Shown: positions 11,150-24,482, counted from the first letter of the stretch. The stretch: 64,000 nucleotides of DNA from Neocallimastix lanati (nom. inval.) (GCA_016946835.1 JACVTC010000005.1:1-64000), one strand, 5' to 3'. Numbers and translations are program-made. The notes: generated by a model not told the origin, from the sequence alone.

Positions 11150-14100
11150 ATAAAAAATAATTTTAATATATAAAAAAATTATGAAAGGCTTTATTTAAAT
11201 ATTTGATATAATTATATTTAATAATGCTTAAATATATTATATATCCTTACAATCTATTTATATTTTATAAAATAATATTAAAAATAAAAAAAAATTAAAT
11301 AAATATATATTTTATTAATTATTAATTATAACAATTTTGGGCTTTTATAATGGTTTTTTTTTTTTTTTCATATATATAGAATAAATTTGATTTATTGTAA
11401 AATTTAAAAAACAAATTGGTTTTAATTTTTATAGTAAATGTAATTATATAATTACCCTGACTTTCTATTCCTGTTTTTCGGTAAAAAAAATTATTGTGAT
11501 TTAAAATAATATATTTTATATACAATTTAATTTAAAGATTATATAAATATATATATTTTTATAGTATTTATATTTAAAAATATATAATTTTTTTCTTTAT
11601 TGTCAATCCATATTTACCACCATCTATTAATGAAAAATTAAATTTTAAATAAAATTAAAAATATATATATGCGTTTAAAATATTTATAACGATATAGTTT
11701 ATGAATAATTAATTTTAATTAATTTTAAATCATTAATTATGATATTTATTATATATATTTATACTTACAAACTATTTTTTAGTAATAATAAATAATATAT
11801 ATATATTTAAAATATATTTTTATATATGTATTTTAATTATAATTAATTCGAATAATTTTTATTAACTTAATTACATATTTATACTTACTTTCTATTTATA
11901 CAGAATGATTTATAACATAATATTAAATTTAATTATTTTAAAAATATTTATAATATATATTTTTCAATAATTTATATGATATTTAATATATTTTTAAATT
12001 GGTATACTTACCACCTTTTATATGAAATAATTAACAACATAAAATTAAAAATATAAAATTATCATTATATTAATTATATTTTCATTTATCAACAATTAAT
12101 TCTAATAACATCTATATTATTTAATATATATTATTTAATATATTATTAAATTTTTATTTATACTTACCAACTTTTCATTTAAAGCATTTTATTGTACAGT
12201 CAAAAACATACAAGTAATAATGATAAATGTTAAATATTTTAAATATCTTTAATACTGATATTAATAATACTTAAAATAATATAATAAATATATATTTATA
12301 CGTACCAGCTATTTTATATAAAATAATTTATAACATTAAATTTATAATTAAATATTTGAATGATTGATAATAAATATATTTATTTTAAAATTAATATCAA
12401 GAATTTTTAATAATATAGTTAAATGTATATACTTATACTTACTAGCTATTTGTATGAAACAATTTGCAGTATAAAATTTATAATAATTACATATTTAAAT
12501 AATTGATTATTAATTTTTGGTATTTACAATTAATATTATGATTTTTTAATAATAAAGTTAAATGTATATTTTGGCTTACCTGCTATTTTTGTAAAGCAAT
12601 TTGTGGTATAAAATTTAAAATAATTAAATATTTAAATGATTTGTAATAAATATATCTTATTAATAAATTATTTTAAAAATTTTAAATTATATCTAAATAT
12701 AAAATTATACTTACACTTTGTTTCTGTGAAGCAATTTGTAGTATAAAATTTAAAATTATTATATATTTGAACGATTAATTATAAATGTATGTTAATTACT
12801 ATTAATTTCAACAATTTTGATAATATATTTAAATGTATATTTGTACTTACGTCCTATTAATATAAAATAATTCGTAATATAAATTAATATTATAATTAAA
12901 TATTTAAAATAAATATATTACATACAATTAAATGCAAATATTTTTAACAATATATTTAAATATATATTTATATTTACTTTCTATTTATATGAAGCAATTT
13001 GTTTTAAATAATTTATGAAAATTAAATAATTAAATTTTTATAATATAAGTTATAATTAATTTTAAAAATTTAATTAACACACGTAGACATATATTAATAT
13101 ATACTTCCTTTTTATATAAAATATTTTATAATATAAAATTTATAAAAATTAAAAATTTGAATTATTGATAATAAATTTATATTATATACAATAAATAAAA
13201 AGAATATTTTTTTAATATATTTAAATACATATTTTTACTTACTCCCTATTTATAAGAAATTATTTGCAATAAAAAATTAACAAATATATATTTAATTTTT
13301 TTTTAATAAATATATGTTTTTATAATTATTTGAATATAATTTTATAATATATAATTGCATATTTATATTTACAAGCTATTTACATAAAGTAATTTGTAAT
13401 ATATAATTTAATATTTTCATATTTAAAAGATCAATAATAATCATATTTTATTTACAATTAATAAAAAGAATAATTTATAATATATTTAATTATATAATTA
13501 TACTTACGACCTATTTATATGAAATTATTTAATATAGAATATTAATAGATAATTATTTAAAATATATTTATTAATTTTTTTTTATTTTCATTTAATTTTA
13601 AGAATATTTTATAATATATTTAATTGTATATTAATACTTACCAACTATTTATATAAAATTATTTGTAATAAAAAATTTATATATAAATATAATTAAAATA
13701 TTTTTATTGAATACATTTTATTTTCAATTAATAAATTAGTATTTTATAATAGTTTTAATTGTATATTTATACTTACTAACTATTTATATTAAGTAATTTG
13801 TAATACATAATTTTATATTTAAATATTTAAATGATTAATAATAAATATATGTTATATAAAATTAATTAAATGAATATTATATAACATATTTAAATGTACA
13901 TCTATACTTACAATCTATTTATTTGAAATTATTTGTAATAAAAAAATTATATATAAATAAAATTAAAATAATTTTATTAGATATATTTTATTTTCAATTA
14001 TTAAATTAGCATTTTATAATAGTTTTAATTGTATATTAATACTTACCATCTATTTATATAAAATTATTTGTAATAAAAATTTTATATATAAATATAATTA

Positions 14101-17100
14101 AAACATTTTTATTAAATACATTTTATTTTCAATTAATAAATTAGTATTTTATAATAGTTTTAATTGCATATTTATACTTACCATCTATTTATATGAAATT
14201 ATTTATAAAAGAATATTAATAGATAATTATTTAAAATATATTTAGTAAACTTTTTTTATTTTCATTTAATTAAGATTATTCTATTATATATTTAATTGTA
14301 TATTAATACTTACTATCTATTTATATGAAATTATTTGTAATAAAAAATTATATATAAATATAATTAAAATAATTTTATTAGATATATTTTATTTTCAATT
14401 AATAAATTAGTATTTTATAATAGTTTTAATTGCATATTTATACTTACTAACTATTTATATTAAGTAATTAGTAATATATAATTTTATATTTTAATATTTA
14501 AATGATTAATAATAAATATATGTTATATACAATTAATTAAAAGAATATTTTATAATATATTTAAATGCATATCTATACTTACAATCTATTTATTTAAAAT
14601 TATTTATAATAGAATATTAATAGATAATTATTTTAAATATATTTATTAATTTTTTTTTTATTTTCATTTAATTTTAAGAATATTTTATAATATATTTAAT
14701 TGTATATTAATACTTACCATCTATTTATATGAAATTATTTTAATAAAAAAATTATATATAAATATGATTAAAACATTTTTATTAAATACATTTTATTTTC
14801 AGTTAATAATAAAGTATTTTATAATAGTTTTAATTGCATATTTATACTTACCAACTATTTATATTGAGTAATTTGTAATACATAATTTTATATTTAAATA
14901 TTTAAATAATTAATAATAAATATATGTTATATACAATTAATTAAAAGAATATTTTATAATATATTTAAATGCATATCTATACTTACAATCTATTTATTTA
15001 AAATTATTTATAATAGAATATTAATAGATAATTATTTAAAATATATTTATTAATTTCTTTTTTATTTTCATTTAATTTTAAGATTATTCTATTATATATT
15101 TAATTGTATATTAATACTTACCATCTATTTATATGAAATTATTTGTAATAAAAAATTTATATATAAATATGATTAAAACATTTTTATTAAATACATTTTA
15201 TTTTCAGTTAATAAAAAAGTATTTTATAATAGTTTTAATTGCATATTTATACTTACCAACTATTTATATTGAGTAATTTTTAAAAAATAATTTTATATTT
15301 AAATATTTAAATGATTAATAATAAATATATGTTATATACAATTTATAATAGAATATTTTATAATATATTTAAATGAATATATATACTTACAATCTATTTA
15401 TTTGAAATTATTTATAATAAATTATTTATAGATAATTATTTAAAATGTATTTAGTAAATTTTTTTTTATTTTCATTTAATTTTAAGAATATTTTATAATA
15501 TATTTAATTGTATACTAATACTTACCATCTATTTATATGAAATTATTTGTAATAAAAAATTTATATATAAATATAATTAAAATATTTTTATTAAATACAT
15601 TTTATTTTCAATTAATAAATTAGTATTTTATAATAGTTTTAATTGTATATTTATACTTACCAACTATTTATATTATGTAATTTGTAAAAAATAATTTTAT
15701 ATTTAAATATTTAAATGATTAATAATAAATATATATTATATACAATTAATTAAAAGAATATTTTATTATATATTTAAATGTATATCTTTGCTTACAATCT
15801 GTTTATTTGAAATTATTTGTAATAAAAAAATTATATATAAATAAAATTAAAATAATTTTATTAGATATATTTCATTTTCAATTATTAAATTAGTATTTTA
15901 TAATAGTTTTAATTGTATATTAATACTTACCATCTATTTATATAAAATTATTTGTAATAAAAATTTTATATATAAATATAATTAAAACATTTTTATTAAA
16001 TACACTTTATTTTCAGTCAATAAAAAAGTATTTTATAATAGTTTTAATTTCATATTTATACTTACCAACTATTTATATTATGTAATTTGTAAAAAATAAT
16101 TTTATATTTAAATATTTAAATGATTAATAATAAATATATGTTATATACAATTAATTAAAAGAATATTTTATTATATATTTAAATGTATATCTTTACTTAC
16201 AATCTATTTATTTGAAATTATTTATAATAGATTATTAATAGATAATTATTAAAATGTATTTAGTAAATTTTTTTTTTTTTATTTTCTTTTAATTTTAAGA
16301 TTATTCTATTATATATTTAATTGTATATTAATACTTACCATCTATTTATATGAAATTATTTGTAATAAAAATTTTATATATAAATATTATTAAAACATTT
16401 TTATTAAATACATTTTATTTTCAGTTAATAAAAAAGTATTTTATAATAGTTTTAATTGCATATTTATACTTACCAACTATTTATATTATGTAATTTGTAA
16501 TAAATAATTTTATATTTAAATATTTAAATGATTAATAATAAATATATATTATATACAATTAATTAAAAGAATATTTTATTATATATTTAAATGTATATCT
16601 TTACTTACAATCTATTTATTTTAAATTATTTATAATAGATTATTTATAGATAATTATTTAAAATGTATTTAGTAATTTTTTTTTATTTTCATTTAATTTT
16701 AAGAATATTTTATAATATATTTAATTGTATATTTATACTTACCATCTATTTATATGAAATTATTTGTAATAAAAAATTTATATATAAATATAATTAAAAT
16801 ATTTTTATTAAATACATTTTATTTTCAATTAATAAAAAAGTATTTTATAATAGTTTTAATTGTATATTTATACTTACCAACTATTTATATTATGTAATTT
16901 GTAAAAAATAATTTTATATTTAAATATTTAAATGATTAATAGTAAATATATGTTATATACAATTAATTAAAAGAATATTTTATTATATATTCAAATGTAT
17001 ATCTTTACTTACAATCTGTTTATTTGAAATTATTTATAATAGATTATTAATAGATAATTATTTAAAATATATTTATTAATTTTTTTTTAATTTCATTTAA

Positions 17101-20100
17101 TTTTAAGAATATTTTATAATATATTTAATTGTATATTAATACTTACTCTCTATTTATATGAAATTATTTTAATAAAAAAATTATATATAAATATGATTAA
17201 AACATTTTTATTAAATACATTTTATTTTCAATTAATAAATTAGTATTTTATAATAGTTTTAATTGTATATTTATACTTACCAACTATTTATATTAAGTAG
17301 TTTGTAATGCATAATTTTATATTTAAATATTTAAATGATTAATAATAAATATATGTTATATACAATTTATAATAGAATATTTTATAATATATTTAAATGA
17401 ATATATATACTTACAATCTATTTATTTGAAATTATTTATAATAGATTATTAATAGATAATTATTTAAAATGTATTTAGTAAATTTTTTTTTTATTTTCAT
17501 TTAATTTTAAGAATATTTTATAATATATTTAATTGTATATTAATACTTACCATCTATTTATATGAAATTATTTGTAATAAAAAATTTATATATAAATATG
17601 ATTAAAATATTTTTATTGAATACATTTTATTTTCAATTAATAAATTAGTATTTTATAATAGTTTTAATTGTATATTTATACTTACCAACTATTTATATTA
17701 TGTAATTTGTAAAAAATAATTTTATATTTAAATATTTAAATGATTAATAATAAATATATATTATATACAATTAATTAAAAGAATATTTTATTATATATTT
17801 AAATGTATATCTTTGCTTACAATCTGTTTATTTGAAATTATTTATAATAGATTATTAATAGATAATTATTTAAAATATATTTATTAATTTTTTTTAATTT
17901 CATTTAATTTTAAGAATATTTTATAATATATTTAATTGTATATTAATACTTACCATCTATTTATATGAAATTATTTTAATAAAAAAAATTATATATAAAT
18001 ATGATTAAAACATTTTTATTAAATACATTTTATTTTCAATTAATAAATTAGTATTTTATAATAGTTTTAATTGTATATTTATACTTACCAACTATTTATA
18101 TTAAGTAGTTTGTAATGCATAATTTTATATTTAAATATTTAAATGATTAATAATAAATATATGTTATATACAATTTATAATAGAATATTTTATAATATAT
18201 TTAAATGAATATATAAACTTACAATCTATTTATTTGAAATTATTTATAATAGATTATTAATAGATAATTATTTAAAATGTATTTAGTAAATTTTTTTTTT
18301 TATTTTCATTTAATTTTAAGAATATTTTATAATATATTTAATTGTATATTTATACTTACCATCTATTTATATGAAATTATTTGTAATAAAAAATTTATAT
18401 ATAAATATGATTAAAACATTTTTATTAAATACATTTTATTTTCAGTTAATAAAAAGGTATTTTATAATAGTTTTAATTGCATATTTATACTTACCAACTA
18501 TTTATATTATGTAATTTGTAAAAAATAATTTTATATTTAAATATTTAAATGATTAATAATAAATATATATATATTATATACAATTAATTAAAAGAATATT
18601 TTATTATATATTTAAATGTATATCTTTACTTACAATCTGTTTATTTGAAATTATTTATAATAGATTATTAATAGATAATTATTTAAAATATATTTATTAA
18701 TTTTTTTTTAATTTCATTTAATTTTAAGAATATTTTATAATATATTTAATTGTATACTAATACTTACCATCTATTTATATGAAATTATTTGTAATAAAAA
18801 ATTTATATATAAATATAATTAAAATATTTTTATTGAATACATTTTATTTTCAATTAATAAATTAGTATTTTATAATAGTTTTAATTGTATATTTATACTT
18901 ACTAACTATTTATATTAAGTAATTTGTAATACATAATTTAATATTTAAATATTTAAATGATTAATAATAAATATATGTTATATAAAATTAATTAAATGAA
19001 TATTATATAACATATTTAAATGTACATCTATACTTACAATCTATTTATTTGAAATTATTTGTAATAAAAAAATTATATATAAATAAAATTAAAATAATTT
19101 TATTAGATATATTTTATTTTCAATTATTAAATTAGTATTTTATAATAGTTTTAATTGTATATTAATACTTACCATCTATTTATATAAAATTATTTGTAAT
19201 AAAAATTTTATATATAAATATAATTAAAACATTTTTATTAAATACATTTTATTTTCAATTAATAAATTAGTATTTTATAATAGTTTTAATTGCATATTTA
19301 TACTTACCATCTATTTATATGAAATTATTTATAAAAGAATATTAATAGATAATTATTTAAAATATATTTAGTAAACTTTTTTTATTTCCATTTAATTAAG
19401 ATTATTCTATTATATATTTAATTGTATATTAATACTTACTATCTATTTATATGAAATTATTTGTAATAAAAAATTATATATAAATATAATTAAAATAATT
19501 TTATTAGATATATTTTATTTAAATATTTAAATGATTAATAATAAATATATGTTATATAAAAGTAATTAAATGAATATTTTAAAACATATTTAAATGTATA
19601 TCTATACTTATAATCTATTTATTTGAAATTATTTATAATAGATTATTCATAGATAATTATTTAAAATATATTTAGTAAATTTTTTTTTAATTTAAATTAA
19701 TTTTAAGAATATATTTAATTATATATTTAAACTAACTATCCCTTTATAAATTATTAGATAAATATTTATAATTTTTTTTATTAAATATATGTTATTTATA
19801 ATTAAAAGAAGAGTATTTTATAAAAGATTTGATTTTATATTTATACTTACCAGCTATATAGATGAAATAATTTGTAATATAAAATTTAATATTTATATAT
19901 TTAAGCAATTATAATAAATATATGTTTTATACAATTAAAAAAAAATAATATTTTATAATGTATTCAATTATATAATTATACTTACGTGCTATTTATTTGA
20001 AATTATTTGTAATAGAAAAGTAATAGATAAATATTTAAATTATTTTTATTATATATAAATATGTTATTTTCAAATAATAAAAAAAATATTTTATAATATA

Positions 20101-20534
20101 TTCAAATATATATTTATACTTACGGACTATTTATATTGAGTAATTTATATTATAAAATCAATAATAATTAAATATTGTAATAATTGATGTTTAGTATATG
20201 TTTTTTATTATCAAATTTTATATTTATATTATTAAATATAATTTATTATAAAAGCATTATATATAGTGTTTATACAAAAAAAAAGACAAATTTTATAATA
20301 ATATTATTAAATATATTATTATTAATTATAAAAAATAAAAACTTTAAAATTATGAAATGCCTACAATAATCTTCACAAGCTTTATTTTTTTATTATTTAT
20401 TTTAAATTATATTTTATATATTTTATAATATTAAAATAAATATTTTTTAAAAAAAAAAATATTAAATATTAATAATTAGATTATTATAATAAATTAAATT
20501 TTACTTTAATAATATATATTCCATATAAATTAAT

Positions 20535-20569
<35 letters not shown>

Positions 20570-21352
20570 TTTATTTTATTTTATTTTATTAATTCTGTAC
20601 TTTATATACATATTCTACTATTTATTTTATTTTATTTTATTTTATTTTATGTTATTTTATTTTATTTTATTTTATTATTAAATATTTTTTAATAATTATA
20701 TAAATATATATTAAATAATAATTTATTTTGTTTTATTTATTTATTAAAAATGATATTTACTTTTAGCACATATATTCGCCCCTATATCAATTTTAAGTAT
20801 AATGGAAAAAAAAAAAAAAAAGTAATAATTTTAATATAAAGTTATACATAAAGATATTAGGTTTATTATATAATATATATATCCAATTTACCATAATCAC
20901 AAGCTAAAGGAGAATTATAAATTTATTATATAATTTTTTAGTATTTTAGTATAAAAATTTATAAATTTTACATCAGTAATTAAAATTTATTAAATCTAAT
21001 ATTTCTAATATCTTTATTACTTTTTTTTTTTAAAAAAATATATATATATATATATATATTTATGAAAAAAAAAAAATTTATATAAATAAATAAATAAATA
21101 AATACATTTAAAACAAAAAAAGCCTTTATGATTTTTATTTCTAAACTAATAATATAACTAATATATTTTATAAAACATTTTATTTTTTTTTTCATACCTT
21201 GAGTTACATCTAATAATTGTTTTTTTATTTAATATATGATAATAGCATATTGATTTGCATTAAATATTTATTATATATATATGATAATATATAAATACTT
21301 TTTTTGTTAATATATTTGATTAATTTAAAATAATATATTCTAAATAAAAATG

Positions 21353-21396
<44 letters not shown>

Positions 21397-21465
21397 AATT
21401 TAAAATATATATTCTAAATAAAAATGAAAAAAAAAAAAAAAAAAAAATTAAAATATATATTCTAA

Positions 21466-21504
<39 letters not shown>

Positions 21505-21564
21505 AAGAGTAATAAATATTATGGGTGATATTTGAAATTTATATATAAGATAATTTACCGATGG
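2261..21564 (-). CDS. Micro-exon gene: Cys-rich / (DDF)n / poly-Glu / six-CBM18 protein
   Basis: I infer one gene made of at least 83 micro-exons (3-30 nt) plus a 6,161-nt last exon. Each micro-exon is framed by an acceptor ending AG (usually ATAAATAG) and a donor (usually GTAAGTAT). Every exon length is a multiple of three, and every junction splits a codon after its first base (phase 1). The joined frame has no stop across all 83 junctions and enters the last exon in its open Glu/Asn frame at 8421. The predicted product, from its N-terminal side, is: a Cys-bearing segment (ACDYGANICAKTCEDY), a long Asp-Asp-Phe repeat, a basic stretch (GPWRKRQTKSATVGEIYG), a second Cys-rich segment (CINECSGSCESDDTCLKEC ... 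ANCYHFCRIVWSDC), about 1,500 Glu/Asn residues, a Thr/Ser/Asp linker and six CBM18 domains. CBM18 binds chitin; acidic and Cys-rich parts suggest a secreted or wall protein. The 5' end with start codon and signal peptide is not identified. Splicing is inferred from motifs and frame, not from RNA. Confidence 0.75.
3845..8421. repeat. 4.6-kb homopyrimidine/homopurine CTT-GAA tract
   Basis: The plus strand is almost purely C and T (CTT, TTC, ATT codon-sized units) for about 4.6 kb. The minus strand encodes Glu and Asn. Such polypurine tracts can form triplex DNA and are prone to length change. The long Phe/Ile and Leu/His open frames on the plus strand and the Lys/Met frames on the minus strand are by-products of this composition. 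Confidence 0.9.
8699..11470 (-). CDS. Micro-exon cluster encoding the second Cys-rich domain (6-30 nt exons)
   Basis: Exons in transcription order, with residues assigned in phase 1: 11456-11470 (GIESQ), 11251-11253 (D), 11071-11073 (F), 10933-10944 (AEKS), 10749-10769 (GYNACIN), 10554-10562 (ECS), 10436-10447 (GSCE), 10197-10217 (SDDTCLK), 10021-10032 (ECTS), 9626-9637 (ACNY), 9492-9509 (GLDKFK), 9233-9247 (ANCYH), 8850-8861 (FCRI), 8699-8728 (VWSDCTIDSK). The next exon starts at 8421 with Glu. All donors are GTAAGT, GTAAAT, GTAATT or GTAT types. Nine of the 14 exons carry exactly one Cys, so the exon structure places one Cys per exon through the domain. Spacing CINEC, CSGSC, CLKEC looks like a real disulfide-rich domain rather than chance. 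I do not recognise the family. Confidence 0.75.
11618..20126 (-). CDS. Array of 62 three-nucleotide exons (plus one 6-nt and one 9-nt exon)
   Basis: Start positions of the exons (3 nt each unless stated), in transcription order: 20124, 19986, 19851, 19733, 19612, 19440, 19308, 19173, 19038, 18903, 18768, 18634, 18495, 18360, 18223, 18089, 17954, 17821, 17686, 17551, 17415, 17281, 17147, 17013, 16878, 16743, 16609, 16474, 16339, 16201, 16066, 15931, 15796, 15661, 15526, 15391, 15257, 15122, 14987, 14852, 14718, 14583, 14448, 14314, 14182, 14047, 13912, 13777, 13642, 13508, 13373, 13243, 13105, 12978, 12851, 12715 (9 nt), 12580, 12443, 12306, 12168, 12012, 11889, 11769, 11618 (6 nt). Most contexts read ATAAATAG, exon, GTAAGTAT. 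In the core, exons ATG, ATT and TTG rotate, so phase 1 yields D-D-F over and over. Exons from 13508 down to 11889 each add one residue of a non-repetitive basic stretch. Weak sites: 19612 has AT instead of the donor GT, and 19733 has donor GTTTAA. Confidence 0.75.
11760..20160. repeat. Tandem array, about 134-bp units in a three-unit (about 404-bp) higher-order period
   Basis: The motif ACTTACC-ATC/AAC-TATTTATAT (plus strand) recurs every 133-137 bp about 62 times. Between 13.6 and 19.4 kb three unit types alternate (exon ATG, ATT, TTG), each with its own spacer, so the real duplicating unit is about 404 bp. Copies in 14.7-18.7 kb are nearly identical, while both flanks are more diverged, the usual pattern of an array that expands in the middle. 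Confidence 0.9.
20365..21564 (-). CDS. 5' micro-exons encoding the first Cys-rich segment
   Basis: Five exons precede the 3-nt array: 21559-21564 (last residue I), 21198-21209 (DVTQ), 20892-20903 (ACDY), 20761-20781 (GANICAK) and 20365-20379 (TCEDY). All are multiples of three and phase 1, and the donors are GTAAAT, GTATGA, GTAAAT, GTAAAT and GTAGGC. The exon contents resemble those of the second cluster: ACDY here and ACNY at 9626 come from near-identical 12-nt exons, which suggests the two Cys-rich clusters share ancestry. The exon that supplies the start codon lies further upstream and was not found with confidence. Confidence 0.65.
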
Positions 21565-21569
21565 CTTTT

Positions 21570-23675
21570 ACAAAATTCGTTAAAAATTTTAATAGTAAAA
21601 TATTATATAAAATGCTACATTTATATTGAAGAATTATAAATTAAATTTAAAAATTTTGAATAATATTAAGATATCATATCCTAAACAACTAAATAATGTA
21701 TAAAATATTATATAATAATCGTTTTTTATACTATATATTACCTATAATATTTCAGTAACATTTTTTAAAAGTTTTTTTATGATATTAAAATAAAAATAAA
21801 AAAAAAAGTAAAGAAAAAAAAATTATTTCCACTTTACAAGTTTTATTTCTTGGATATATGAATCATATATAGTGTTATAATGTATTATTTATTAAAATAA
21901 TAAATATATAATACATATATGGATTTAAATATAAAAAAAAAAAAAAAAAAAAAAAGTTAAATTAATTATTGAATTAATTAAAAATGTTTTTAATTAACTC
22001 TAAAAATTTTAATTTAGATTTAACTTTTTAATTTAAAAATAAAATTTTTTAATTTCCTTTTTCATTTATTATTTTAAAAAAAGTGGCGAAGTCAATAATA
22101 TATATATTTAATCCATTATACCGTAAAAAAATTAACTCTGATTTAAATCAATAGATAGTTTTTGTATCTTTTAATTCTAAAACTAATAAATAGATATATT
22201 TATTATTAATTAACATTTCTGCCTATATGGAAGTGTTGTGACTACTTCAATATTCTGCATAAGGCTGTACACATCGGAAATAAATAATAAATAAGAAACA
22301 TCAATAATAAATTATTTTAAAATAAATAAAATATATTTATATATTATAATAATAATTGTTTTTTATTAATATTAATTTGAAACATCTTTTTCTATAGAAT
22401 ATAATATGTATAATTTATTATTAAATAAAAAATTTTTGATACTTCATAATTAAATATTTTAATTTATCATAATTTGAATTTTTTTTTATTATATAATCGT
22501 ATCTCTTAATTAAAAAAAAAATAAATATAAATATATAAATTTTTAATTTATGATTATATTCTATAAATATATAAATACATATAATAAAATTACAATAATA
22601 ATTAATGTTATTATAAAAGTAAATAAATTGAATAAATATATTATACTATTTATAATTAATTTCATAAATTAATGTAGATTACATAAATATTTGTAATGAA
22701 ATTTTATTGTGTAACAAATGAATAATCACATGATTGAATATGTGACTTTTATGTCCTATATATTTTTAATAGTATTAATTGTATTTTATTAATATTAATA
22801 TCTTTTCCTGAAATTATACCCAAGATAACTTCGCTATATTCAATAGAAAAAAAAAATGAATGATTTATTATTAGGATTATTTACATATAAAAATTATATA
22901 TAATAATAATATATAATATAATATATAATAAATATTAATATAATAAATAATATCAACTATATATTTAATTATAATTAAAATAACTACATCTATTTCATTA
23001 TATTAATAAAATATTTAAAACTTTAAAATAAAATGGCACATATAATTTCTTTGAAAAATAATTATTAAAATATAAAATGTGATATATTTCAAAAAAATTG
23101 ATGATTTACAAATATATTTAATTCGCCATCTTCTGAAAATTTTTATTTATTTATTAGTTTATTTATTTATTTAATAATAATATTTAATAATATTTTTTTT
23201 TTATAATAATATTATTATATATATTTAGAAGAAATTAACTATTTAATATATTTAATATTATAATTAATAATATATATGAATACTGAATAATATATGAATA
23301 AGAAGAGATATTAAATTTCAATATTTAATAATTATTATTAAATATACAGAATATGTTAACTACATAACTACACATATTTGTTTTATATATATAAAATGTA
23401 TTAATCATTAATGAATTACAATATAATAAAGTGTAATTAAATAAAAACTAAGTGTAATTAACAGCTAATAATTAATAACTCTATTTATATTAAAAATTTT
23501 CCACTTTTTGAAAAACTAATTATATCAATATAATATATAATAAAAATTTTTTATTTTTATAAATTTCAATTAAATAAATATTGCTTATTATTAAAACTTG
23601 GAAAATATATAATAAGCCTTAATAATAAAATATAAATATCAATAATAAGTATAAAATTTTATTTAATTTTTTTTA

Positions 23676-23721
<46 letters not shown>

Positions 23722-24470
23722 CAATAATATTATTATTTAGAAGATATATTCATATATTCATATAATACATTTTTAGAATATTTATTAATATTCTTTATTA
23801 TACATTATATATTGTTCATATCAATTCATTTTTTTAACATATCTACTATATTTTTTTTTATTAAAAAATAATTTATATAAATTAAATTCTTTGAAATTAA
23901 AATTTTAAAGTAGTGATTCATAGTGGTTATGAAGTTCTTTTAAAAGAGTGACAAACTCTAAACTACTTTATATATATATTCAATATTAAACTTATAAATA
24001 TAAAAAAATAAAAATTTTTAATTTAATAAATATTAGATAATTAATAAGAGTAAATAATTATTGATAAAAGGAAGGAATTCTCCATTAATGATTTTCATAT
24101 TATATATATATAAACTGAGAAGTAATGATACAATTAATATGATGCATTTCGGAAAGTCGCATTATAGTGTTTCTAAGTTGTAATTTAGAATCATAATTTT
24201 TTAATATAATTATAAATAAATAATTAAATAATAAATAAATAATAATTTAAATATGAATGTGTTAATTATATTAAAATATTAATTATTAAAGAATACACCG
24301 TTAATTGAAGTTAACTTGTATAAATGTCCATATCTTGTATAATGAAGAGAGAAGTAACTCTGATCTTACTCCGTCTGCAATAATATATATATTAGTGGTA
24401 AATGGCTAATATATTTATTTATTAGAAAAATCTAATATCAATTATTAAATGTCGTAACCCTTTTATTTTT
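21570..24470. other. AT-rich stretch, long intron or upstream region
   Basis: No sustained coding signal. It contains A-runs, an (ATT)n block near 23672-23720 and a few less AT-rich patches (22215-22285, 24290-24380) that may be worn element ends. It is either upstream DNA or large 5' introns of the micro-exon gene. Confidence 0.5.
22820..22833 (-). CDS. Possible further 5' exon of the micro-exon gene (14 nt)
   Basis: AATATAG precedes and GTATAATTT follows a 14-nt segment. Together with another candidate at 24369-24373 (5 nt, between TTGCAG and GTAAGATC) it would join to the exon at 21559 in frame, giving TDEVILAI before DVTQ. Each site alone could be chance; the joint phase agreement is the only support. 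Confidence 0.25.
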
Positions 24471-24482
24471 ATAGCAATAATT

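Noticed and set aside
11760-20160. CRISPR array
   Set aside because: Regular conserved 25-bp motifs with about 110-bp spacers superficially fit, but spacers are themselves repeats, the genome is eukaryotic, and the motifs are splice sites.
20184-21195. Short hydrophobic open frames (61 and 71 residues)
   Set aside because: A/T-composition frames of Ile/Phe/Tyr/Lys with no start context or family; they overlap the micro-exon region.
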